Origin: an uncultured Synergistales bacterium
Lineage (GTDB): Bacteria > Synergistota > Synergistia > Synergistales > Aminobacteriaceae
Length of the DNA: 64,000 nt
Assembly (NCBI GenBank): GCA_905235735.1
Contig: CAJOMU010000001.1
Span: 79,744 to 143,743, forward strand
Reading direction: 5' to 3'
Below, piece by piece: positions 35,544-44,266 of the stretch. The notes beneath the pieces were generated by a model. It saw only the letters and a program-made list of their open reading frames with translations. It had not been told where the DNA came from and searched no databases. Positions within the stretch are counted from its first letter, which is position 1. Each line of letters opens with the position of its first letter. A program made the position numbers and the translations under genes.

Positions 35544-36218
35544 TTACTTCTTCTCGTCTGAAGCAGCTTCGTCTTCTTTGGCTGCTTTGCCCTTCGCTAC
35601 TACTTCAACATCTGCCGCTGCTGCTGCTTCTTCTTCGGGTGCTGCATCCTCAACACCTCTTGATGTTACGACTATAGCAACAACTTCTTCAGGGTCAACT
35701 GAAAGTTCAACGCCTTCTGGAAGTTTAATGTCGCCTGCGTGAATCGCATCGCCTACGTTGAGTGCTGAAACATCAACTGTAATTACATCAGGAATGCTCA
35801 TCGGAAGTGAGAGAACTTCAAGCTCATGCGTAACCTCAAGAACTCCGCCGTCCTTAATGCCCTGCGAATTTTCGCGTCCGATAACCTCAATGGGAATGTT
35901 CACCGTAATCTTATGTCCTCTCACAAGATGCAGAAGGTCAATGTGTAACGGCATATCACTTAACGGGTGTCTCTGCGCCTCACGAATCAGGCATGACTCT
36001 TCGCGTCCGTCTGGGAGTTTTACGTTCAGACGCGTTGATTCCCATCGTCCTGAAAGAATGCGTTCAACTTCTCGCATTTTCAGCTTCCCTTTGATGTTCT
36101 CTGTTATCTCCGGGCCGTAAAGTATGCAGGGTACATAACCTGCTTTTCTGAGTCTGCCGTTTTCACCTTTGCCGGTCTTCTCACGCGACTCCATCACTAA
36201 TGTTACTATGTCTGCCAT
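35544..36218 (-). CDS. rplY: 50S ribosomal protein L25/general stress protein CTC
   Basis: A 224-residue long-form L25 (CTC type): an N-terminal 5S rRNA-binding L25 domain (MESREKTGKGENGRLRKAGYVP) and a C-terminal TL5/CTC beta domain (about residues 95-185). The tail is an Ala/Glu/Asp-rich low-complexity stretch. It stabilises the central protuberance of the large subunit. It is upstream of pth in one transcription unit. The GA-rich tail is unusually long and acidic but common in this form. Confidence 0.95.
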   Translation of the reverse strand: MADIVTLVMESREKTGKGENGRLRKAGYVPCILYGPEITENIKGKLKMREVERILSGRWESTRLNVKLPDGREESCLIREAQRHPLSDMPLHIDLLHLVRGHKITVNIPIEVIGRENSQGIKDGGVLEVTHELEVLSLPMSIPDVITVDVSALNVGDAIHAGDIKLPEGVELSVDPEEVVAIVVTSRGVEDAAPEEEAAAAADVEVVAKGKAAKEDEAASDEKK

Positions 36219-36257
36219 GATGATTTTATCTCTCCTTTGAAATTTTAATCGCGCATA

Positions 36258-38885
36258 TTATATCAGTATGTTCTCCTGAACGTATCTTACTTCGTCATCA
36301 TGATTCTGAATCTCTCCGTCAATGATTGCGAGTTTTATTTGACTCAGTGCATCACCGATTGCTTTCCCTTTCAGGCCGAAATTCTGCAAGTCCTTTCCTG
36401 TAAGCTCTCCTTTGTAGGTCATCCAGAGTTCCATATGTTCGATGATAAGTCTTCGTGATGCAGGAGACTTCAGGCATGTAAGCCAGTAAACCAAAGGTAC
36501 AGGCCCGTAATCCTTGAAGAATATATATGCTTCGCTGTTCTTGATACTCTTCTTGCTCGAACAGAACTTTTCGACTTCAGGCCACCGCATAAAGCATCTG
36601 GTCATTTGTTCGCGTTCGTTGGGGTTCAGGCTCATTCTGTCCATTGCACTGAATCTGACTTCCGGCTTCGAGTCCGTGAAGATCACTGCCATTTTAATAA
36701 TCCATTCCATACCTTTGAAATCTATTCCGTGCCTGGCTGTCTGCTTCATGAAGTGTTCAAGTATATGAAGACGCTGATTCATTGATTTGCTAACGTACAT
36801 TCCCGCAAATAATGATTCCCATACTCCCAAATCCTGCATTCTCATCACGATTTTCCTGAAACATGCTTCCTTCATACTGAGTTCAAGTTCAGCACGTATT
36901 CTTGTCGTTGATAGAAGTTCAAGCAGTCCGCCTTTTATTGCACTCTTGAGAAGTCTGAATGTATTATCCTCGAACTGCATATTCAATCTCTGTTCGAGTC
37001 TTATGCCTCGTAAAACTCTCGAAGGGTCTTCAACGAAACTCAGATTGTGCAATATCTTTAAGAGTTTATCTTTGAGGTCTGCGCGTCCTCCGAAATTGTC
37101 AGTTAATGTTCCCCAATCTGATTCGCTGAGTGAAATTGACATTGCATTTACCGTGAAGTCTCTGCGTCCTAAGTCCTGTTTGAGTGAACTGTTCTGAACT
37201 GTCGGCATTGCTGCTGCATACTCGTAGAACTCTCTGCGTGCTGTGGCAACGTCTACCTTCTCACCGTCGGGAAATATAATCGTGCCCGTCTTGTATCGGC
37301 CATGAAGAGCGGTTCTGCATCCTGGTTCATTCCATGACGTTACGAGTTGTTCCGCATCTCCCTCAACCGATATATCTATGTCCATGTTGTGAACTCCCAT
37401 TAGAATATCTCGCACTGTTCCGCCTACAAGATACGCTTTCATTCCGAGTTCATGTGCCTTTGCTCCTACACGCCGCAATAATGATAGTGTCTTCAGACTG
37501 AATGATTCTTCCATGAGGTGAGCGACATTCTCAACCCATAAGAAGCCTGTCGAATCATGTGATGTATCCTCAGATGAATATAACTGTCCCGAATGATATA
37601 ACGCCTTCAGCAATGCAGAACGTGTGAGTGTTCCAACAAGTTTTTTGTTGTCATCGAGCACCGGCATTTTCTCAAATCCATATGTAGCCATAAGTCTATG
37701 AGCTTCATCTATTGATGCTTCCGATGATAGGCTGATTACTCCCTGTGTCATGAAGTCAGAAATTGTTGCGCGGTCGAGGCCATGAAGGTGGGCTTTGTCG
37801 AGGTCTCTTCGCGTCATAATTCCGACAACTTCACCTTCTTCTGCAACTGGAAGGGACTTAACACCGAAACGCAGCATTGTACGATATGCTTCATCAACTC
37901 TTGCCTCTGGACTTACTGCTATAACGGGAGATGTCATTATGTCCGACACAGTTACCATAGGTGAAATTGCTCCGTGAAGCCTGCTCTCAATCTCACTTAG
38001 AATTTCCTGTGCATTTCCTTCTGATAATGTTGCACTGCCTGCCTGATAGTGTCCGCTTCCACCGTAAGGAGCAAGGAACTCTTTTACATTCAGAATTCCT
38101 TCTGCACTCCTCGCGATTATGTTTATTTTCTTGCCTCCGTTATTTACAACTGCAATCGTTACATGTGAGTCGCAATATTCCTTCAGCTTGTTCACCATCA
38201 TAGATAATCCCTGAACGTATTCGGGAGTTTCTGCCCACGTGAGGAAAACTTTTGCACCGTTGATGTAAATCTCTCTGGCATTTTCAGCAAGAGTATCAAG
38301 AAGTTTTTTGTCCTCTGATGACATATCAGACTCAACCTGATTCAGAATGCCGGATAAATCTGCTCCAAGTTCACGAAGATAACTCACTGCGGCAATATCT
38401 CGTTCGGTTGTCGTCTCGTATGTGAATGCTCCTGTATCATCGTATATTCCCATTGCGAAGAGTGTAGCTTCATCGGGAGTAATTTCTTTGCGTTCATTCA
38501 GGAGATGTTCGAGTACCATTGTAGTTGCTGCTCCAATCTCCTCATACACGAATTCTTCTGCGGGAATATCATCCTGTGTCTGCGGGTGATGATCGTACAC
38601 ATGAACTGCTACATCCTGACGGCCTGCTAGAGCTGCGAATGGTCCAATGCGTGAACGTGATCGAGTATCGACTACTACCATTAGTGTAACTTCATCTAGA
38701 GGAATTTTCTTGGGTTTCAGGATTCTTCCGGCCCATTTCTGTCCGTACTTGGTCATGTAGTCGCGTACTTTTCTGGACATTGAACCTGGAGGACAAATTA
38801 CAGCATCAGGGTATAGTTTCTGAATTGCGATCATGCTTGCGAGTGAATCAAAATCTGTATTCAAATGGCTTGTGATTAAATGCAT
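36258..38885 (-). CDS. DHH-CBS-CBS tRNA nucleotidyltransferase/poly(A) polymerase family protein (probable A-adding enzyme)
   Basis: An 875-residue multidomain protein. Residues 1-300 form a DHH/DHHA1 phosphoesterase unit with SHLNTDFDSLAS and VYDHHPQTQDD. Two CBS domains follow, about 315-435. The class II nucleotidyltransferase head starts at KAYLVGGTVRDILMG near 483, with motif B DLGRRDFTVNAM and a loop ATARREFYEYAAAMPTVQNS between A and B. Such fusions occur in organisms that split CCA addition. Here the loop is present, as expected of the A-adding member, and a loop-less partner lies at 33976. The role of the DHH unit is unknown; oligoribonucleotide cleavage is possible. Confidence 0.85.
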   Translation of the reverse strand: MHLITSHLNTDFDSLASMIAIQKLYPDAVICPPGSMSRKVRDYMTKYGQKWAGRILKPKKIPLDEVTLMVVVDTRSRSRIGPFAALAGRQDVAVHVYDHHPQTQDDIPAEEFVYEEIGAATTMVLEHLLNERKEITPDEATLFAMGIYDDTGAFTYETTTERDIAAVSYLRELGADLSGILNQVESDMSSEDKKLLDTLAENAREIYINGAKVFLTWAETPEYVQGLSMMVNKLKEYCDSHVTIAVVNNGGKKINIIARSAEGILNVKEFLAPYGGSGHYQAGSATLSEGNAQEILSEIESRLHGAISPMVTVSDIMTSPVIAVSPEARVDEAYRTMLRFGVKSLPVAEEGEVVGIMTRRDLDKAHLHGLDRATISDFMTQGVISLSSEASIDEAHRLMATYGFEKMPVLDDNKKLVGTLTRSALLKALYHSGQLYSSEDTSHDSTGFLWVENVAHLMEESFSLKTLSLLRRVGAKAHELGMKAYLVGGTVRDILMGVHNMDIDISVEGDAEQLVTSWNEPGCRTALHGRYKTGTIIFPDGEKVDVATARREFYEYAAAMPTVQNSSLKQDLGRRDFTVNAMSISLSESDWGTLTDNFGGRADLKDKLLKILHNLSFVEDPSRVLRGIRLEQRLNMQFEDNTFRLLKSAIKGGLLELLSTTRIRAELELSMKEACFRKIVMRMQDLGVWESLFAGMYVSKSMNQRLHILEHFMKQTARHGIDFKGMEWIIKMAVIFTDSKPEVRFSAMDRMSLNPNEREQMTRCFMRWPEVEKFCSSKKSIKNSEAYIFFKDYGPVPLVYWLTCLKSPASRRLIIEHMELWMTYKGELTGKDLQNFGLKGKAIGDALSQIKLAIIDGEIQNHDDEVRYVQENILI

Positions 38886-38901
38886 AGTTGCCTGTCCTTC
38901 T

Positions 38902-39114
38902 TTAATCTGCTGTCTGCGGCATTCTCTGCCTCTTATAAGGGATAACAGGAGTCAATGTGCTTCTTTTCAACCCGAATTGTCTCATTATCGGTGCGGTTTT
39001 AGCTATTATGTAAGCAACCTCTTCTTCTGGAGTCATGTCTTTAATCTCCTCGTAAAGACTTAAACGTATAGCATCAAGTTCATCTTCAAGATCATGATAA
39101 ACCATCTCAGGCAT
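38902..39114 (-). CDS. Small acidic protein, probable antitoxin partner of the PIN toxin
   Basis: A 70-residue acidic then basic protein (PEMVYHDLEDELDAIRLSLY; later FGLKRSTLTPVIPYKRQR). It overlaps the 3' end of the PIN gene by 8 bases, so the two are translationally coupled with the toxin first. No DNA-binding domain is obvious; the name antitoxin rests on position and on the typical small size of PIN partners. Confidence 0.55.
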   Translation of the reverse strand: MPEMVYHDLEDELDAIRLSLYEEIKDMTPEEEVAYIIAKTAPIMRQFGLKRSTLTPVIPYKRQRMPQTAD

Positions 39115-39586
39115 TCTCTAACACCTCCTCTGCCGTTGCAATCATAATTGAATTGTAGCCTTCTTCTGTATTAACGACGGACGTTAATGTTTTTGTCTTC
39201 ATGCGGTTGATGTGGTGAAAATTATATGACACTATGCAATGAAGTTCATAGACTGATGTAATAGCTACATGTGTGCTGTCTAGAGTATGTGAGGCTGGAA
39301 TTATTCCTCTTTCAATATAAAGACTTCTCAAACGTGTAACTTCAGGTTTGGGATAAAGCATCGTAAGGCTATACGTATCTATGAGGTTCAACATATTTGT
39401 GCGTTTAGGTTCTGGTGCTCTCTTTAGTTCCTGAACAACATAGTCTGATGTATAACCTTCAAACCTGCCATCTTTCACAGCTTCAAATAATTTCACTACG
39501 TCTTCATGACCATCACGTTCTGAATCGAAATAGTAATTGAAAACCGTAGTCTCAAAATATAATCTTAACTTTTCTATTTTTTTCAT
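39107..39586 (-). CDS. PIN-domain protein, VapC-like toxin
   Basis: A 159-residue single PIN domain, predicted RNase. The opening RLYFETTVFNYYFD has an acidic residue (Glu) where VapC toxins carry the first Asp. YTSDYVVQELKRAPEPKR, LDSTHVAITSVYELHCIVSYNF with further acidic ligands, and RMKTKTLTSV match a widespread PIN group in which an ETT start is typical. VapC-type toxins cut tRNA or rRNA. It lies next to a restriction-modification pair in a small defence island. Confidence 0.82.
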   Translation of the reverse strand: MKKIEKLRLYFETTVFNYYFDSERDGHEDVVKLFEAVKDGRFEGYTSDYVVQELKRAPEPKRTNMLNLIDTYSLTMLYPKPEVTRLRSLYIERGIIPASHTLDSTHVAITSVYELHCIVSYNFHHINRMKTKTLTSVVNTEEGYNSIMIATAEEVLENA

Positions 39587-39594
39587 CCCCTTTG

Positions 39595-40389
39595 TTAAAT
39601 GTGCCTCACATCTTCATACAAGAAGGGTAATGCGCTCTGCTTGATTCTGAATTTCGTACCATGATTATGACCAGTACGAGCATCAAAATCTATCAAAATA
39701 TTTCCGTCTCTGATATTCGATAAAAATCTATCCAATGTGAAACCTGATATCTGCATTATATCTGAGTATCTATAGAAGTAATCTTCACCTTCTTTCTTTA
39801 CATCAGCGGATACGTAAAAACAGTTTCCTAATTTTATTCCGGCCTTGTGAAATACATCATTAAATCCCCAATAAGGTACATAATCATCGTTATATTTTAT
39901 TCTTCTGCGTTCAATTAAGTCATTTTTCCAGTCAGTGCATTCATCTCCTATTCTGGAAGGGTCAAACCTTACGACTATTCTATTGTTATAAGTGTCTATG
40001 TCTATAAAGAATCCTCGTGATGTTGGCTTCATATAGCTCAATGTCTGTCTGAAGCTCTTTTCACTTTCAGGGTATTTTATGCCAGCATCCTTATGTCTCC
40101 AACCGTAATTAGAGACAAGATAATCTGCTATGTGAAGCCCGCGCGGTGAAGGTTCAAGATGAAACAATGTAAGCAATGCAGTTGTGTTTTTCCTTTGAGT
40201 TTTCAGTTCCCATTCAGCAGCATTCGGAAGAGGCAGATTATTTTCTGAGATGCCTAGTAAATCCTCGAGTGTATTGCCTATTGCACCATCATTATGAACA
40301 TTGCGATGACTCTTTATCCACCCTTTAGAACGTATATCCCTTAGAGCAGAAATAATTGTTGACTTTGTGAATTTTGTGATACCTGACAT
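39595..40389 (-). CDS. MvaI/BcnI family type II restriction endonuclease
   Basis: A 264-residue protein. The catalytic centre looks like the PD-(D/E)XK form of the MvaI/BcnI family: GNTLEDLLGISENN, with Glu42 and Asp43, then AAEWELKTQR, which supplies Glu61-X-Lys63. Downstream DIDTYNNRIVVRFDPS and FYRYSDIMQISGFTLDRFL are consistent with the rest of the fold. MvaI cuts CCWGG and BcnI CCSGG as monomers; which site this enzyme uses cannot be read. It overlaps the methyltransferase gene by 49 bases. Confidence 0.85.
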   Translation of the reverse strand: MSGITKFTKSTIISALRDIRSKGWIKSHRNVHNDGAIGNTLEDLLGISENNLPLPNAAEWELKTQRKNTTALLTLFHLEPSPRGLHIADYLVSNYGWRHKDAGIKYPESEKSFRQTLSYMKPTSRGFFIDIDTYNNRIVVRFDPSRIGDECTDWKNDLIERRRIKYNDDYVPYWGFNDVFHKAGIKLGNCFYVSADVKKEGEDYFYRYSDIMQISGFTLDRFLSNIRDGNILIDFDARTGHNHGTKFRIKQSALPFLYEDVRHI

Positions 40390-41108
40390 CCTGATAGCCT
40401 TTCTTTTGACATCTCACAGTACTCAGGAGAAATCTCAATCCCGATAAAATTCCGTTTTAAATTCTTAGCGGCAACTGCTGTCGTTCCGCTTCCCATGAAC
40501 GGATCAAGAATGAGTTCTGCATATGTACTTGAGATGATACGTTCAACAAGTGCAACAGGGAACGGAGCAGGATGATTATTCTTCATCTCTTGCGGAAATT
40601 CCCAGACATCACCGTGAGCATTAGCACGAGGTACAAGTTTGAAGCCAAGTTTAGCGATGATATATATGACTTCATATGTTGGGAGAAAATATCCAGGATT
40701 GAAATTGATTCCTCCTTTACGCTTCCAGATTATTATCTGCCTCACAGGAAAGCCTTCAATAATTTCATGTCTGTCCTGTATAAGTCCCTTCTGAACTCTC
40801 CATTTGTGATTGTAGAATATAGCTCCGTCATCATGAATCAATCTCATCATTTCGTTCAGGCAATCACGCTGCCATTGTATATATTCATCGTAGGGCATAT
40901 TGTCATCATAATTTGAGTAGCCATTAATCAGAGCAGCATTCGACCACTTTCCGCACTTCCCGTTCTTTAAGCCGTTACCTGTTGAATTCTTTAGGTTGTA
41001 CGGAGGAGAGGTAACAATTAAATCAATACTGCCGTTGGGAAACTTCTTCATCTCTTGTACTGCATCACCGCAAATGAATGTGTTCTTGATTTCATCTATC
41101 GTATACAT
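40341..41108 (-). CDS. Type II DNA methyltransferase of the TSPPY class (cognate of the MvaI/BcnI-type enzyme)
   Basis: A 255-residue methyltransferase. TSPPYNL at residues 33-39 is the catalytic motif IV, and FMGSGTTAVAAKNLKRNF near 210 is motif I for AdoMet, so the order is IV then I (beta class). TSPPY is most often N4-cytosine specific, fitting MvaI and BcnI systems, which protect CCWGG/CCSGG by N4-cytosine methylation; N6-adenine is not excluded. It precedes its endonuclease, which keeps protection ahead of cutting. Confidence 0.88.
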   Translation of the reverse strand: MYTIDEIKNTFICGDAVQEMKKFPNGSIDLIVTSPPYNLKNSTGNGLKNGKCGKWSNAALINGYSNYDDNMPYDEYIQWQRDCLNEMMRLIHDDGAIFYNHKWRVQKGLIQDRHEIIEGFPVRQIIIWKRKGGINFNPGYFLPTYEVIYIIAKLGFKLVPRANAHGDVWEFPQEMKNNHPAPFPVALVERIISSTYAELILDPFMGSGTTAVAAKNLKRNFIGIEISPEYCEMSKERLSGCQVSQNSQSQQLFLL

Positions 41109-41212
41109 AATTGCATAATAACTCTAAATATTATTGGAATAGTTAATTATATCATTGTAGAGAAAAATCATGTTATGATACAGAAAATTTTTCATGAAAG
41201 GTCTTTTTCATC

Positions 41213-42268
41213 ATGAGCAGATTCTTACACTCAAAATATGATTCACTCACACCATACGACACAAGCGGAGAGGTTGAAAGCCTCACAGGTTACATTCGAT
41301 TGAACACAAACGAATCACCATATCCTCCATCACCAAAAGCAATTGAGTACGCACATGAAGCATCACGAAACATGAATTACTATTCAGACCCTGATTGCAG
41401 AGAATTGGCCATTAAACTATCATCACGCATGAACGTTAAGCCAAATGAAATAGTATTCGGAAATGGTTCAGATGAAATTCTGAGCTTCATCTTCATGGCC
41501 TTCTGTGAAAATGGTGCTGCATTCCCTGAAATAACGTACTCATTCTACAAGATACTTGCGGAGCTTCATGGAGTAAATTATGTTACAGTTCCTCTTCGAG
41601 ATTTCAGAGTTGAACCTGAAGATTACGCAGACATGAATCATCGTACAATCTTCATCGCCAATCCAAACGCGCCAACAGGAATAGCATTAAATCTGAATGA
41701 GATTGAGAGAATCATAAATCTGAATCCTGAAAGTCTGATTGTGATTGATGAAGCATATATAGATTTCGGAGCAGAGAGTTCAGTTAGATTCATTGATGAC
41801 TATGATAACGTAATCATCACACGAACATTCTCGAAGTCGCGATCACTTGCGGGAGGTAGATTAGGGTGGTGCATGACGAATGAATCACTTGCAAAGGACA
41901 TCAGAGACATCAAGAATACGATTGCACCATATAATATAAATGCAATGACGCAGGCAGCAGGAACAGGTTCAGTTGAGGATGAAGAGTACACGAAGAGGAA
42001 TATAGCTGAGATATGCAGAGAACGTGAACTCACGAAGAATGCATTGACAGAAATGGGATTTGAAGTTCTTGATTCACGGACTAACTTTTTGTTCGTGAGA
42101 CATAAAGACATATCCGGCATAAGAATATTCGAGGGGCTGAAGGAAAGACACATAATGATTCGGCATTTCTCGAATCCAAAGATTAATGACTGGAACAGAA
42201 TCACAATCGGTACACATGAACAGATGCAGGCCATGTTAGATGTACTGAAGGAGGAAATGTTCCAATGA
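41213..42268 (+). CDS. hisC: Histidinol-phosphate aminotransferase
   Basis: A 351-residue class I/II aminotransferase. IRLNTNESPYPPSPKAIEYA is the HisC start, and VFGNGSDEILSFIFMAF, IANPNAPTG, VIDEAYIDFG and the Schiff-base Lys in TRTFSKSRSLAGGRLGW are all in place. It converts imidazole acetol phosphate to histidinol phosphate. Its stop overlaps the P1 peptidase start as ATGA. No other his genes are in the window besides hisS, which is not biosynthetic. Confidence 0.93.
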   Translation: MSRFLHSKYDSLTPYDTSGEVESLTGYIRLNTNESPYPPSPKAIEYAHEASRNMNYYSDPDCRELAIKLSSRMNVKPNEIVFGNGSDEILSFIFMAFCENGAAFPEITYSFYKILAELHGVNYVTVPLRDFRVEPEDYADMNHRTIFIANPNAPTGIALNLNEIERIINLNPESLIVIDEAYIDFGAESSVRFIDDYDNVIITRTFSKSRSLAGGRLGWCMTNESLAKDIRDIKNTIAPYNINAMTQAAGTGSVEDEEYTKRNIAEICRERELTKNALTEMGFEVLDSRTNFLFVRHKDISGIRIFEGLKERHIMIRHFSNPKINDWNRITIGTHEQMQAMLDVLKEEMFQ

Positions 42269-43320
42269 AGATAAAATTATGTCTGATGTTTATCATTGTC
42301 CTTGCAGTTGCAACATCATCGAGTGCAAAAGGTGGAGGCATAAAAATGGAAGAGATACCAATAACGAGCATAGAAGGCATACGAATGGGTCAGACTGAGA
42401 ATGTGAAAGCAGGAACAGGCTGTACGGTATTCATAAGTGAATCAGGAATGAGAGCAGGAATTGATGTTCGCGGAGGAGGCCCGGCATCACGAGAGACGGA
42501 ACTATTGAACCCATTGATGTCAGCACAAGAGATTCATGCAGTTGTTTTATCTGGAGGAAGTGCATTCGGATTAGGAGCATCGAACGGAGTCATGAAATAT
42601 CTTGAGGAACATGACATAGGTTTTGATGTCGGAATAACGAAAGTTCCTCTTGTAGTTCAGTCATGCCTCTTTGATCTGACGGTTGGCGACATGAAAACTC
42701 GTCCTGATTCTGCGATGGGATATGAGGCAGCGAGATTAGCATTTGAGAGTCCGAACTACAGAGACGGGAATTATGGAGCAGGCTGCGGATGTACAGTCGG
42801 AAAGATTGCGGGAATGAATACGTGCATGAAGACGGGAATTGGGAGTTATGCGATTCAGACTTCAGGAGGCTTGAAGGTAGGTGCAGTTGTCGCATTGAAT
42901 GCATTGGGTGATGTGTTCAACTACAGGACAGGTGAACAGATTGCAGGATTACTCACAACGGACAAAGGGGAATTACGAAGCACGAGAGACTATATGATTC
43001 AGAATTATGCAGTGAGGGAGAATAAATTCGTCAGCAATACGACACTCGGAGTTGTAATCACAAATGCGAAGTTCAATAAGTCTCAGCTGTGCAAGATTTC
43101 AGGAATGTCTCTTAACGGCTATGCGCGTTCAATCAATCCTGTGAACACTTCAGCAGATGGTGATACAGTATACGTTCTGTCAGTTGGAGATGTTGATGCG
43201 GATATGGATTTAGTTGGAACATTAGCGGCAGATGTATTGAGTGAGGCAATTATACGAGCAGTTGAAAGTTCAGAAGGTGCATATGGATTTCCATCAGCGA
43301 AAGATATTCTGAGGAAGTGA
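42265..43320 (+). CDS. P1/DmpA-family peptidase with signal peptide
   Basis: A 351-residue N-terminal-nucleophile-type peptidase. KIKLCLMFIIVLAVATSSSA is a signal peptide, so it is probably periplasmic; many relatives lack one. Conserved parts are GCTVFISESGMRAGIDVRGG, VVLSGGSAFGLGASNGVM, and NTTLGVVITNAKFNKSQL, where the self-processing Thr/Ser lies in other members. They act as aminopeptidases or on D-amino-acid or beta-peptide substrates. The 4-base overlap with hisC and rsmG a few bases downstream make it mid-operon. Confidence 0.85.
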   Translation: MKIKLCLMFIIVLAVATSSSAKGGGIKMEEIPITSIEGIRMGQTENVKAGTGCTVFISESGMRAGIDVRGGGPASRETELLNPLMSAQEIHAVVLSGGSAFGLGASNGVMKYLEEHDIGFDVGITKVPLVVQSCLFDLTVGDMKTRPDSAMGYEAARLAFESPNYRDGNYGAGCGCTVGKIAGMNTCMKTGIGSYAIQTSGGLKVGAVVALNALGDVFNYRTGEQIAGLLTTDKGELRSTRDYMIQNYAVRENKFVSNTTLGVVITNAKFNKSQLCKISGMSLNGYARSINPVNTSADGDTVYVLSVGDVDADMDLVGTLAADVLSEAIIRAVESSEGAYGFPSAKDILRK

Positions 43321-43325
43321 GATGA

Positions 43326-43997
43326 ATGAATGAGATAGCATATCCAGACATGAAGCTTCGAGAGTCCATACTATACAGATACGCTGAACTTCTAGCGGAG
43401 TGCAGAACAGCAAGATTAACGGGTACAAGAGGCGCAGATGAAATATATGAACTTCAGATACTCGATTGCATTCCGTCATTAGAATTCCTTCCTGAATCTG
43501 GAAGCGTAATTGATGTTGGAAGCGGAGGAGGTCTGCCTGGAATTGTCTGGGCAGTATACCGGCCTGATTTGAAGGTTACATTGCTGGACAGCATACGAAA
43601 AAAATGTGAAGCGGTGAAGACTATCATTGATGCATTAGAGATTCAAAACGTGAATGTGATTTGCGCACGAAGCGAGGAGTTTTCGTTGTCTCATCGTGAA
43701 GAGTTCATGCTTGCTGGTGCACGTGCATTATCATCTTCAGGTGTAGTTGCAGAATTATTATCGCCTCTCGTGAAAGTCGGAGGAAGAATCATAACGTTCA
43801 AAGGTGAGAAAGTTCATGAGGAGATTTCAGAAGTTAATGATATGTGGCATAAACTTGGCCTGAGTAAACCCTCACTGAAATTTTACGGCGGAAATGAATC
43901 ATCAAAGTGTATAGTCTCATGGGAAAAAGTATCGAAGTGTCCTGCAATGTATCCGAGAAGAACAGGTTTAGCAGGAACAAAAAAATTCTGGGAATGA
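43326..43997 (+). CDS. rsmG: 16S rRNA m7G527 methyltransferase RsmG (GidB)
   Basis: A 223-residue Rossmann-fold methyltransferase that methylates G527 of 16S rRNA. The AdoMet loop IDVGSGGGLPGIVWAVYRPD and the next strand LLDSIRKKCEAVKTII match the family, as does GARALSSSGVVAELL. It starts 5 bases after the P1 peptidase stop. The ATG at 43326 is the only start that stays open; ATG at 43322 meets a TGA at once. Confidence 0.94.
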   Translation: MNEIAYPDMKLRESILYRYAELLAECRTARLTGTRGADEIYELQILDCIPSLEFLPESGSVIDVGSGGGLPGIVWAVYRPDLKVTLLDSIRKKCEAVKTIIDALEIQNVNVICARSEEFSLSHREEFMLAGARALSSSGVVAELLSPLVKVGGRIITFKGEKVHEEISEVNDMWHKLGLSKPSLKFYGGNESSKCIVSWEKVSKCPAMYPRRTGLAGTKKFWE

Positions 43998-44013
43998 ATG
44001 TGAGTGAGTGTGA

Positions 44014-44232
44014 ATGAAATTCAAAGGTATTCATGATGCAGTAATGTTCGCTAAAGTATTATCTGCTGGTCTTGTTGTTGCAGGCTATGCGTTTCTTGGT
44101 GTCTGGTTGTCTAACTGGCTGAATCAAAATGGCTGGCCTATACTGCTTTCACTGTGTGCAATTCCAATCGTAACGGGATTTGGAATGTGGCAAGGCTGGT
44201 TATTCATCACGAAATCAAGAAAGAAGAAGTGA
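44014..44232 (+). CDS. Small two-helix membrane protein (AtpZ-like)
   Basis: A 72-residue protein with two hydrophobic helices (VLSAGLVVAGYAFLGVWLS and ILLSLCAIPIVTGFGMW) and a Lys-rich end. Size and pattern resemble AtpZ/AtpI-type proteins that accompany ATP synthases, but no atp genes are nearby, so the name is tentative. It follows rsmG by 16 bases and is the last gene before a terminator. Confidence 0.6.
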   Translation: MKFKGIHDAVMFAKVLSAGLVVAGYAFLGVWLSNWLNQNGWPILLSLCAIPIVTGFGMWQGWLFITKSRKKK

Positions 44233-44237
44233 AATCC

Positions 44238-44260
44238 CCCTGCACTGTTACAGGGGAAAT
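44238..44260. terminator. Terminator between the small membrane protein and the convergent alcohol dehydrogenase gene
   Basis: CCCCTG and CAGGGG pair around CACTGTTA, with AT-rich flanks on both sides, serving both converging genes. Confidence 0.75.
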
Positions 44261-44266
44261 TTGATT

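Noticed and set aside
35758..36120. Plus-strand frame antisense to the L25 gene
   Set aside because: Shadow of a certain gene; no ribosome site.
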